A DNA stretch of 64,000 bases from JACDAL01 sp963849115 (GTDB lineage: Bacteria; Actinomycetota; CADDZG01; WHSQ01), in contig CAWKGK010000008.1 in assembly GCA_963849115.1 (NCBI GenBank), positions 124,001 to 188,000 on the forward strand. Direction: 5' to 3'. The translations under genes were made by a program, and so were the position numbers. This document shows positions 8,591-15,805 of this stretch, in pieces. The stretch's first letter is position 1. Every line of letters starts with the position of its first letter. The notes beneath the pieces are model-generated. The model was given only the letters and a program-made list of their open reading frames with translations, did not search any database and had not been told where the DNA came from.

Positions 8591-8624
8591 ACCTGGACCG
8601 GTCACTCGTCCGTCTGCTTTGGTG

Positions 8625-8830
8625 ATGCAGCCGCCGGAGAGCGACGCCTTCCATCTGACTGGGGAGTTCCGTGGAGGTCGATCCACCCACCCGGTTGACC
8701 TACACCTTCAGATGGGAGGAGCCTGATCCCGATGACGTCGAGACCCTGGTCGACCTCTCCTTCCGGGATCTCGGAGTCCACGGAGTCGGCTTCACCCAGG
8801 GGCCGGATGCACGGGATCGCACATGTCTCC
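8625..8830 (+). pseudogene. SRPBCC/AHSA1 domain fragment
   Basis: Two adjacent frames give a recognisable C-terminal half of an AHSA1-type SRPBCC protein: MQPPESDAFHLTGEFR in one frame, then VDPPTRLTYTFRWEE and DDVETLVDLSFRDLG in the next. The frame changes near 8670, and neither the N-terminal half nor the usual C-terminal helix is present. It is a gene remnant without likely function. Confidence 0.75.
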
Positions 8831-9159
8831 CCAAGCCACAGGCCGGACGGTCTCAATGTCCCTCCTGCTTGGCCCTCGCCCCGGAGACACTCCCGCGAAG
8901 TGCCGGTGACAGGCAGTCTCTCGGTCTCTTCCAGCCCGACAGTGAGATTCGAAGCGGGCAACAACAGCAAAGGGTGTGAGGAGGCCTCCCTGATCTTGCG
9001 TCCGCCATGGGAAGGTGAAATCCTCCGAGACCGTTTGAGAGCATTCGGGCCTGTTTATTGATCCCGCGCGCAACGCAAATGAAGCGCCTCTGATCTGAGC
9101 TCGTAGCCCGGAAGCGACGCCCGATGGGGTAGTTTGAGCCTCGGCTGAAAGGTTCTTTC
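8831..9159. other. Stretch without a recognisable gene
   Basis: About 330 bases between the SRPBCC remnant and the next possible gene show no family-like translation on either strand and no clear regulatory repeat. It is probably decayed DNA within the region bounded by tRNA-Sec copies. Confidence 0.45.
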
Positions 9160-9516
9160 ATGCGTTCACGCTTTGCACTGTTCGTAGCGGCCGCTGTCAT
9201 ATTCGCCCCCGGCTGGCATGGGCAAGCTCGGCCGCAACCGTTGCGCGGAAGCGACCTCGCCGCAAGCATTCTGGCTCCTACGGTGGATGAGGGCGCAATA
9301 AGCGAGGCCGCGGCGAACGCGACGCATCAGCTCGGCGGTCGGCACACAAAGCGGTGGCGCCCGGGCATCACATTCGAGACCGCCGCCACTATCGGCGTGG
9401 GTGGGGTACCGCTTGCGCTTTTCTGGCTTGTCGCCCTCAACGCGGCACCTCAGGTTGGTCTCTGTCGACTTCGTTTCCGCTTCAGCCGAGCTCCACCCCG
9501 CTTCCAGCCCGCGTAA
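9160..9516 (+). CDS. Possible secreted or membrane hypothetical protein
   Basis: A 118-residue frame starting with a plausible signal sequence (RFALFVAAAVIFAPG) and containing a second hydrophobic stretch near residues 74-95. The C-terminus is Arg/Pro-rich, which is typical of unselected high-GC sequence. An AAAGG lies about ten bases upstream of the ATG. No family was recognised and it may not be a real gene. Confidence 0.35.
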   Translation: MRSRFALFVAAAVIFAPGWHGQARPQPLRGSDLAASILAPTVDEGAISEAAANATHQLGGRHTKRWRPGITFETAATIGVGGVPLALFWLVALNAAPQVGLCRLRFRFSRAPPRFQPA

Positions 9517-9579
9517 GTAAGACGCCGCTATATGCGGCCGGTGCTGGAGGTGTTAGTTGTCATGTCATTTGGTTTGGCG

Positions 9580-9736
9580 AGCGCTTGGCGTTCTCGTCGT
9601 CATAGCCACCGCTCTCTACTATCTCGGCGGAGAAACCCTCACCGATTTCGCCCTCGCGATTGTCGGGAACTTGGTCGGAACCTACTCATCGGTCTTCACC
9701 GCGGCCCCTCTTGCAGTCGCCTTCGATCGACTGCCT
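9580..9736 (+). pseudogene. SecF C-terminal fragment
   Basis: The translation contains YYLGGETLTDFALAIVG and GTYSSVFTAAPLAV, the last transmembrane helices of SecF, the Sec translocase accessory protein. Only about 50 residues remain; the upstream sequence does not give the rest of SecF and the downstream frame runs into unrelated sequence. It is a relic, probably of a recombination event or insertion. Confidence 0.75.
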
Positions 9737-9921
9737 CCCGCACCTGTGCCAGCGGGGGAGTCGCGCACAACCGCGTGCGATCGGCGCTGCTCAAGTCGCG
9801 CCGGAAGCCAGCAGCCGGTGTCGCTGCCACGGATGCGGGTTCTACCCGAACCACGTTGCCCGCGGTGCAACCACAGCGGAAAACGTACAGGCACAGCCAA
9901 CAGGAAAAGGAGGAGGCGTCG

Positions 9922-10278
9922 ATGATTGTGGAACGGATCAGTGCTCGCTCCGTGCTCGGAGGGTGCGTCCTGGGGCTTGTAGCGGTATCGGTTCTCGGTG
10001 GGTTCCCCATGGCTGCGGCTGAAGAAATCGGCTACACGAAGGGAGTGTGGATCGTGTTCAACGTCGCCACCACGACTGGTTTCGGCGAGGGACCCACGAG
10101 CACACTGGGACAACTTGTCGCGGCCGGTGCCTTTGCCGCGGCGGTGGTGTGCTGGTTCGGCATCGTTTCCGTCGCGGTGGAAGTTGGACTCTCACGCTTT
10201 GAGCAAAACGCCCTGGTGCGCGAAGCCCTGCGATCTCTTGCTCGCCGCCGCGGTCCCAAGCTGTTCCACAACAACTAG
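9922..10278 (+). CDS. Small two-helix potassium-channel-like pore protein
   Basis: A 118-residue protein with an N-terminal hydrophobic helix (residues about 10-35), a pore-like segment and a second helix (residues about 65-95). The pore segment TTTGFGEGP near residue 52 matches the shape of the K+ selectivity filter (TVGYGD class), as in minimal ion-channel-2 domains. No cytoplasmic RCK domain is attached, but a TrkA-C domain protein is encoded two genes downstream. A strong ribosome binding site (GGAGGAGG) precedes the ATG. It leads an apparent operon of pore, lipoprotein, KhtT-like and KhtU-like genes. Confidence 0.7.
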   Translation: MIVERISARSVLGGCVLGLVAVSVLGGFPMAAAEEIGYTKGVWIVFNVATTTGFGEGPTSTLGQLVAAGAFAAAVVCWFGIVSVAVEVGLSRFEQNALVREALRSLARRRGPKLFHNN

Positions 10279-10288
10279 AGGAGATCAC

Positions 10289-10657
10289 ATGAAGTGGTTC
10301 GTCGCGGCGTTCGGCGCTTGCGCCCTTGTCATAGGGGGGGCTGCCTGCTCGGGTGTTTCTTTCGTTGACGGGGTGACCATCGTCAACGACACTGAGTACT
10401 CGGCAAATATCGATGTGGCCAGCAAGGCCGGAGATGGATGGCTGTTGGTAACCAGCGTGGAACCACAGTCGACGACAGTCGTTGAAGAGGTCATCGATCA
10501 GGGCGAGAAGTGGATCTTCCGGTTCGACTATGTCGGCAGGTACGACCAAGAAGTTGAGATCTCGCGGCGCGAGCTGGAGCAAAACGGTTGGACGATCGAG
10601 GTGCCACAGAGCTTCGAACAGCGCCTGCGGGAACTGAAAGTCTCTCCGCCACCGTGA
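10289..10657 (+). CDS. Putative lipoprotein of the potassium module
   Basis: A 122-residue predicted lipoprotein with signal peptide and lipobox (VIGGAAC, lipidated Cys near residue 20). The rest is a compact beta-rich domain with no recognised family. It follows the pore gene by 10 bases, with GAGGAG just before the ATG, so it is co-transcribed. An extracytoplasmic accessory to the pore protein is possible but rests only on position. Confidence 0.7.
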   Translation: MKWFVAAFGACALVIGGAACSGVSFVDGVTIVNDTEYSANIDVASKAGDGWLLVTSVEPQSTTVVEEVIDQGEKWIFRFDYVGRYDQEVEISRRELEQNGWTIEVPQSFEQRLRELKVSPPP

Positions 10658-10897
10658 CCAGTCGCAAAGTCGGTGGGGCGGTGATTCTGTTGTGCACGAC
10701 ATGGAGCTTAGAGGAAATGGTTCGTGTGTTCGGCGCTACAGAGGGCGTACCCGAGTGGAACGCGTCCGGGAGCCTTATGATTTCGTGATCCACGCCGCCG
10801 GACCCGGGCAAGCTGAAGTCATCGAAGGGCTTGCTGGAGCAAGGAAAAGCAAAAGTGTGTTGACTGTCCCGTCGCTCACAAGGAGGTACCGCCTGAC

Positions 10898-11383
10898 ATG
10901 ACCGAGATAAGTGAGGTCAGGCTACCGGGTCTCGGCGTACGTTACGAATTCACTACCCAGGAGGGAAAGCGCATCGGAGTCGTATCTCACCGATCCGGGT
11001 ACAAGGAGCTGTACTTCGCCCACCCCGACGACCGCGACGCGTTCAAGCGCATGCTGGGGTTGAGTGACAAGGACGCGCGCACGCTCGCCGAGCTTCTTGG
11101 AGGCTCGCGGATCGCGGAAGAACTCGCCGAGCTGCAGCATCGGATTGAAGGCCTCGCGATCGACTGGCTCCCCTTGCGTGATGACTCCCCGTATGTCGGT
11201 CACACGATCGGGGACGCGCGTATCAGGTCGCGCACCGGTGTCTCGGTGGTCGCGGTGCTAAGAGGCGAACAAGCCATCCCGGCTCCCGGACCGGAACTCA
11301 GTCTCGAACGGGGCGACTACCTAGTGGTGGTCGGTACCACGCGCGGGATCGAAGGGGTCGTCCAGCTCCTGCACCGCGGATAG
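10898..11383 (+). CDS. KhtT-like potassium/proton antiporter regulatory subunit
   Basis: A 161-residue soluble protein with an N-terminal domain (residues about 1-75) of the kind fused to KhtT and a C-terminal TrkA-C/RCK-C domain (residues about 80-160; IGDARIRSRTGVSVVAVLR and LERGDYLVVVGT are typical). In the KhtTU system this subunit gates the antiporter in response to ligand and pH. It has an AAGGAGG ribosome binding site and ends three bases before the antiporter start codon, supporting a KhtT-KhtU unit. Confidence 0.85.
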   Translation: MTEISEVRLPGLGVRYEFTTQEGKRIGVVSHRSGYKELYFAHPDDRDAFKRMLGLSDKDARTLAELLGGSRIAEELAELQHRIEGLAIDWLPLRDDSPYVGHTIGDARIRSRTGVSVVAVLRGEQAIPAPGPELSLERGDYLVVVGTTRGIEGVVQLLHRG

Positions 11384-11386
11384 CGC

Positions 11387-12580
11387 GTGCATACCGCGTC
11401 CGTCCTGCTCGAGCTTGGTGGAGTCATCGTCGGTCTTGCCGTGCTCGCCCGTTTGGCAGGTAGGCTGGGGATCCCGACGATTCCTCTGTATCTCACGGTC
11501 GGGCTTGCCTTCGGGCGCGGAGGGATTCTCCCACTGATCACGACCGAGGATTTTGTCGAGATCGGAGCGGAGATCGGGCTCATCCTGCTGCTTTTCATGC
11601 TCGGGCTCGAATACACCGCGAGGGAGCTGCTCGCTACGCTTCGACTCCAGGCCCCGACGGGTGTCCTCGATCTTGCTCTTAACTTCTCGCCCGGTGTGAT
11701 CGCGGGTCTACTGCTCGGCTGGTCGCTGGTGGCCTCTGTCGTGCTGGGCGGCGTCACATACGTTTCCTCGTCGGGAATCATCGCCAAACTGCTGCACGAT
11801 TTTGGCCGGATCGGCAACCGCGAGACCCCGATCATCCTGTCCGTCCTCGTAATCGAGGACCTCGCCATGGCCATCTACCTGCCGATCCTGGCCGCTCTGT
11901 TGATAGGTGGAAGCACTTTTGTTGGACTCAGCACCGCTCTGGTTGCAATCGTGAGTGTGATCGCGGTGCTTGCGCTGGCTCTCAAGGTCGATGTCAGGCT
12001 CAGCCGGATGATCTTCAGTCACTCCGACGAGGCGCTTCTGCTGACGATCCTCGGCCTAACCCTTCTGGTGGCCGGCCTGGCCGAACTCTTCCAGATATCT
12101 GCAGCGGTTGCCGCCCTGCTGGTCGGGATCATGCTCTCCGGTCCCGCCGCCGAGGGTGCGCGTGCGCTGCTGTCGCCTCTGCGCGATCTGTTCGCCGCCA
12201 TCTTCTTCGCCTTCGTAGGTTTCAGCCTCGATCCTTCCGAGATTCCGCCCGTGCTCGGGATCGCGGCCGCGCTGGGGGCAATCAGCGCGGTGACGAAGTA
12301 CGCAACGGGGTGGTGGAGCGCGGGGAACAGCGGCATCGGGCCCAAGGGCAGAGCTCGGGCCGGGGCGACCTTGATCGCCCGGGGGGAGTTCTCGATTGCT
12401 ATCGCGGGACTAGCTGTCGCCTCCAACGTCGAGCCCGACCTCGGCCCACTGGCGGTGACCTACGTGTTCCTGCTGGCAGTCATTGGACCGATCGCTGCTC
12501 GGCTCGCCGAGCCGTTGGCGGACCGATTGCTTACTGCATCGCACGCTCGAAATCATGAAACAACCGAGGAGATCGCCTGA
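11387..12580 (+). CDS. KhtU-like CPA2 cation:proton antiporter
   Basis: A 397-residue membrane protein with about 12 helices, of the monovalent cation:proton antiporter-2 family (KefB/KhtU type). Landmarks are the N-terminal LARLAGRLGIPTIPLYL, the LLFMLGLEYT region near residue 65, and the helix with VLVIEDLAMAIYLPIL near residue 148, which carries the acidic residues expected in ion exchange. It should export K+ (or Na+) for protons. A GTG start, three bases after the KhtT-like gene, is used. Immediately downstream lies a flippase ruin. Confidence 0.88.
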   Translation: MHTASVLLELGGVIVGLAVLARLAGRLGIPTIPLYLTVGLAFGRGGILPLITTEDFVEIGAEIGLILLLFMLGLEYTARELLATLRLQAPTGVLDLALNFSPGVIAGLLLGWSLVASVVLGGVTYVSSSGIIAKLLHDFGRIGNRETPIILSVLVIEDLAMAIYLPILAALLIGGSTFVGLSTALVAIVSVIAVLALALKVDVRLSRMIFSHSDEALLLTILGLTLLVAGLAELFQISAAVAALLVGIMLSGPAAEGARALLSPLRDLFAAIFFAFVGFSLDPSEIPPVLGIAAALGAISAVTKYATGWWSAGNSGIGPKGRARAGATLIARGEFSIAIAGLAVASNVEPDLGPLAVTYVFLLAVIGPIAARLAEPLADRLLTASHARNHETTEEIA

Positions 12581-12866
12581 GTCCCACCAATCCTCCCAGC
12601 GAACGGCCGCCCCTCGACAAGGGAGCGCGCTCCGATGTGCGCGTGGTCGCCAAGGGAGGCGCGACTCAAATCACCGGACATTTGATGCAGGGCGGGCTGT
12701 CGTTCATATATTCGTCGCTATCGCGGTCCGGATCCTGGGTACCGTTGATTACGGGCTCGTCGGGCAGGCGGTCCAGGCGCTTGCCATCATTGGCAGCTCG
12801 GCCTCGCCGGCTTAGCTACTCCGCGATGCGTTTGCAACTTGGTCTGGGCCCCACCTTAGGTGCCTA
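12581..12866 (+). pseudogene. Flippase (Wzx/MATE-like) N-terminal fragment
   Basis: Directly after the antiporter, one frame reads VRVVAKGGATQITGHLMQGG, typical of the first residues of polysaccharide flippases, and the adjacent frame continues with FVAIAVRILGTVDYGLVGQ and AVQALAIIG. The remainder of the about 450-residue protein is missing. At least one frameshift and a large truncation make it a ruin. Confidence 0.65.
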
Positions 12867-12939
12867 ACGATCGTCAGAGATGGCCCCACCACCCCACTCA
12901 GCAAACCCATCAACATCCGAGCTGTGTGATGGTTAATCG
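12867..12939. other. Spacer before third tRNA-Sec-like copy
   Basis: No gene or repeat is seen between the flippase ruin and the degenerate tRNA-Sec copy. The stretch runs C-rich (CCCCACCACCCCACTC) and is probably the boundary of the mosaic region. Confidence 0.4.
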
Positions 12940-12993
12940 TCAAACCGGTGCGCCGAAGCTCCCGGTTGGCGGTTCGGCTCCCGCCCGCTTCCG
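12940..12993 (+). repeat. Degenerate third copy of tRNA-Sec 3' half
   Basis: The sequence aligns with 3763-3820 of tRNA-Sec with small gaps: CCGGTGCGCCG, CTCCCGGT, GGCGGTTCG, CTCCCGCCCGC and TTCCG match in order. The anticodon loop is one base short and the CCA is lost, so it cannot be a functional tRNA. It looks like an older attachment-site relic of the same kind as the 6264 copy. Confidence 0.6.
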
Positions 12994-13309
12994 TTTCGAC
13001 TCCTCGATCCTGGTACTACTGACGGCCAATTGGGCTCTCCAGGGTTCGTGGAATGCCTATACAGGAATCTGTCGGCCTGGTCGATACTAAATCAGTCAGA
13101 AGGATTCACGCGGGGCTGGATGAGAGCTTCATGCACACTTGAGGCGGGCTCTCGATTGGTGTCATCCCGGCAGGCACGTCGAATCAGGGGCCTGGGCTTC
13201 CGGTGGAAGCTCCACACCGCTCGAGTGTCGGTCAAATCTGGAAACTTCAGTAGGAACCACCCCACCGGGCCACCCATCAGGGGAAGCCTGAGTCAAGGAG
13301 GAACCAAGA
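12994..13309. other. Stretch without a recognisable gene
   Basis: About 315 bases with no supported reading frame on either strand. The promoter of the secreted-protein gene at 13310 should lie in its right end; no strong -35/-10 pair stands out. Confidence 0.4.
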
Positions 13310-13693
13310 ATGAGGAAGCTCATAGTAACGGGGCTTATCGCCGGCAGTCTCTTCACAGCAAGCCCAGCGCTGGCACACGAAACGCCCAAAGCCAGGGGTT
13401 TGGTCAAGAGCATCGGAAGTGCGTCCTTGTACGAAGGCGGTCACGTTTATGGGGAGTACAAGAGCCATGTGCGACAGAGCGGCGTTTGCAAGATCAAGGT
13501 AGCGGTGCATGTTCAGGCCTTCCAGGACGGCAAGCTCATCGGCGGTCGAGAGTTCACGACCGTGGCCTACCGGAGCTATTGGAATTCGCACTACTTCCAG
13601 TTTCAGACTACCGGCGATGTGAGAGCTTGGACCATCAAGCTAACGCATATTCACATTATCAAGGTAGTGCGAGGCGGCCCGTACACGTGCTAG
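13310..13693 (+). CDS. Secreted hypothetical protein
   Basis: A 127-residue exported protein with a clear Sec signal (KLIVTGLIAGSLFTA, cleavage after SPALA near residue 22). The mature part is about 105 residues, beta-rich with many Tyr, His and Lys, and has two cysteines (about residue 61 and the last residue) that could form a disulphide. The ATG has an excellent ribosome binding site (AAGGAGG). No family was recognised. It lies just outside the tRNA-Sec repeat region. Confidence 0.7.
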   Translation: MRKLIVTGLIAGSLFTASPALAHETPKARGLVKSIGSASLYEGGHVYGEYKSHVRQSGVCKIKVAVHVQAFQDGKLIGGREFTTVAYRSYWNSHYFQFQTTGDVRAWTIKLTHIHIIKVVRGGPYTC

Positions 13694-13889
13694 GTGGAAA
13701 ACGCAACGGCTCTAGTGACTTCGGTCCTTGGGCTCTGCTCCCAAGGCAAGTAAACTCGCGCTGTCGTAAAACGTCCTTCGCATGAACCTGGCGATGGGGC
13801 CATCTCAGCGCTGCCCGATCTCACCGTTCCCGGGAGCTCCCAGCGGGTACCGTCGTAGCAACCCGAATCGGTGAGAGTAGGAGGCGGCG

Positions 13890-14318
13890 ATGGAGCAGCG
13901 ACTGAGCCTGATCACCCTCGGCGTCAGCGACGTGTCGCGAGCACAGGCGTTCTACGAGGCGCTCGGCTGGCGCATTGGAGGGGGCGTCGACGACGATACC
14001 GACCACGTCGCCTTCTTCCAGGCGGGCGGGTTCATCCTCGCGCTCTGGGACCGCGCCAAGCTCGAGCGGGACAGCGGAGTCGAGGACGGGGGCGGCTGGG
14101 GAGGAGTGACGCTGGCACTCAACGTCCGCTCGCCTGAGGAGGTCGACGCCGTGCTCGCCGAGGCAGGAGAGGCCGGGGCGACCATAGCCCGCTCCGGCGA
14201 AGCCACCTTCTGGGGCGGATACTCGGGAGTCTTCATCGATCCCGACGGCCACCCTTGGGAAGTGGCGCACAATCCCAATTGGACGGTGCACGAGGACGGC
14301 CGGACGACGCTCGCCTGA
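13890..14318 (+). CDS. VOC (glyoxalase/extradiol dioxygenase fold) protein
   Basis: A 142-residue VOC superfamily protein with the paired beta-alpha-beta-beta-beta modules: SLITLGVSDVSRAQAFYEALGW at the start and FIDPDGHPWEVAHNP at the end. The Glu in WEVAHNP is a usual metal ligand of the fold, but the reaction cannot be told. A good ribosome binding site (GGAGGCGGCG) precedes the ATG. It stands alone. Confidence 0.8.
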   Translation: MEQRLSLITLGVSDVSRAQAFYEALGWRIGGGVDDDTDHVAFFQAGGFILALWDRAKLERDSGVEDGGGWGGVTLALNVRSPEEVDAVLAEAGEAGATIARSGEATFWGGYSGVFIDPDGHPWEVAHNPNWTVHEDGRTTLA

Positions 14319-14440
14319 GCCAAGCGACGAAGCTCCAGGAGACAGGCGTTGCATGCGAACACACTCATTCAGATGCAAAGACCGGCCGACCATTCTTGCG
14401 CCATGCCTGCGCTGAGCTGGTCAGACCTGGGTTCAAGGTA

Positions 14441-14785
14441 GTGCCGAGCTGGTCGGAGGTGGTCACGCTCGGACTGGAGTTTCCCGGCGTCGAGCTTGGT
14501 AGTTCCTACGGGACGCCGGCTTTGCGAGTTCGCAATGCGCTCCTGTGTCGATTACGCACCGATCCTGACGCGCTTGTGCTTCGCGTCATCGATATCGGTG
14601 AGCGGAAAGCGCTGATGCAGGACCAGCCCGACGTTTTCTTCTCCACGCCGCACTACAACGGCTATCCCTATGTGCTGGTTCGGTTGGATGCAGTGAACTA
14701 CAGGGAACTCGCCGAACTGATTGAGGAGATATGGCGTTTGCGCGCGCCCAAGCGGCTCGTCGCCGAATACGACGCGACCAGATAG
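14441..14785 (+). CDS. MmcQ/YjbR family protein
   Basis: A 114-residue protein of the MmcQ/YjbR (CyaY-like fold) family. Typical segments are the LGLEFPGVELGSSYGTPALRV start, VLRVIDIGERKALMQ in the middle and FFSTPHYNGYPYVLVRL near the C-terminus. The GTG at 14441 is chosen because it gives the normal family length; the frame stays open further upstream but that extension has no family resemblance. It converges with the Ku gene. Confidence 0.8.
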   Translation: MPSWSEVVTLGLEFPGVELGSSYGTPALRVRNALLCRLRTDPDALVLRVIDIGERKALMQDQPDVFFSTPHYNGYPYVLVRLDAVNYRELAELIEEIWRLRAPKRLVAEYDATR

Positions 14786-14821
14786 CACTGCACGAATCGA
14801 AGCCGTCTGCGCTTGCTATTA

Positions 14822-15731
14822 CTACCCGGCCCGGGCTTGCTTCGCCGCCTCGACGCTTGCCTTTAGCGCCTCGATGAGATCGATGACTGCGAGGCGCGGT
14901 TTCCTCTGTCTCGAGCTCCGGCACTATGTGCGCATCGCCGGACTTGGTTCGCAAGAGGTCGAGGAGGCGTTCTCGATGCTCGTCACGATGCCGATCGGGG
15001 TCCCAGCTGCCGGCCAAGGCGTGGATGAACTGCTGCGCCACATGTAATTCTCGCTCCGGTGGCTCCTCGACGGGTGGCCGCCAGATCTCCTTGGGGCTAC
15101 GTACCTCGTCGGCGTAGAACAGTGTCTCGAGCATAAGGAGGTCCTCTGCAGGCCGGACGACCGCCAGGTACTCCCTTGTCCTCATCACAAAGCGGCCGAC
15201 GGCCACCACCGCCCCCGTCTGCATTGCCCGATAAAGGAGACGGTAGGGGCGCTCGGCTCCCGCATTCAGCGGAGCGATGTAGTAACTCTTGTCGAAGTAG
15301 ACGGGGTCGATTTCAGCGAGCGGAACGAACTGCTCGACCTCTAGCTCGCGGGTCCGCTCTGGAGCAAGCGATCCCAACTCCTCAGGAGTAACGGTCACGA
15401 CCTTGCCGGGTTCGACCTCGACGCCTTTGACGACATCGTTCCATTGGACCTCGGGCTCAGCGCGGAGCTCGCCGGCGCGCTCGATGTGGACCGGTATGGC
15501 GGCTGCCGGATCGGCTCGTTCCGCCGGCTCTTCATGCTGGTAGCCTTCCTCCGAACGCGCCGCACGTTCCGGCCCTGATCCGGCGGCAACGCGCCGATAC
15601 CGAATCCTGCGCCCCGTTTGCGCATCGTATTGATGAAAGCCTACGTTCTTGGGAACGGTTGCGCTGTACAGCTTGACCGGAATGTTCACCAGGCCGAAGC
15701 TGAGCGCTCCGGTCCATACCGCTTGCGCCAC
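14822..15731 (-). CDS. ku: Ku protein (NHEJ), frameshifted at its C-terminus
   Basis: The bacterial Ku homologue, which binds DNA ends as a homodimer and recruits LigD for end joining. From the GTG at 15731 (ribosome binding site GGAGG, 8 bases away) the sequence begins VAQAVWTGALSFGLVNIPVKL, followed by the beta-barrel core with VVPAED-type and YADEVRSPKEIW segments. At 14887 there is one extra base relative to the family: the frame that gives the expected tail IDLIEALKASVEAAKQARAG and three consecutive stops (14816-14824) is shifted. Without correction the frame runs on to 14586 into antisense sequence. No ligD is seen nearby. Either a real lesion in a dispensable tail or a read error. Confidence 0.8.
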
Positions 15732-15805
15732 GATCACCACCTCCTGCCCGAGAATCTGAGTCTAAGCGATGTCCCCTCGGTCTTCCGAGCCAGAGTCGAC
15801 TTGTC

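Noticed and set aside
10692..10901. Frame of 69 codons between the lipoprotein and KhtT-like genes
   Set aside because: Arg-rich, no ribosome binding site and overlapping the next gene start; not supported as a gene.
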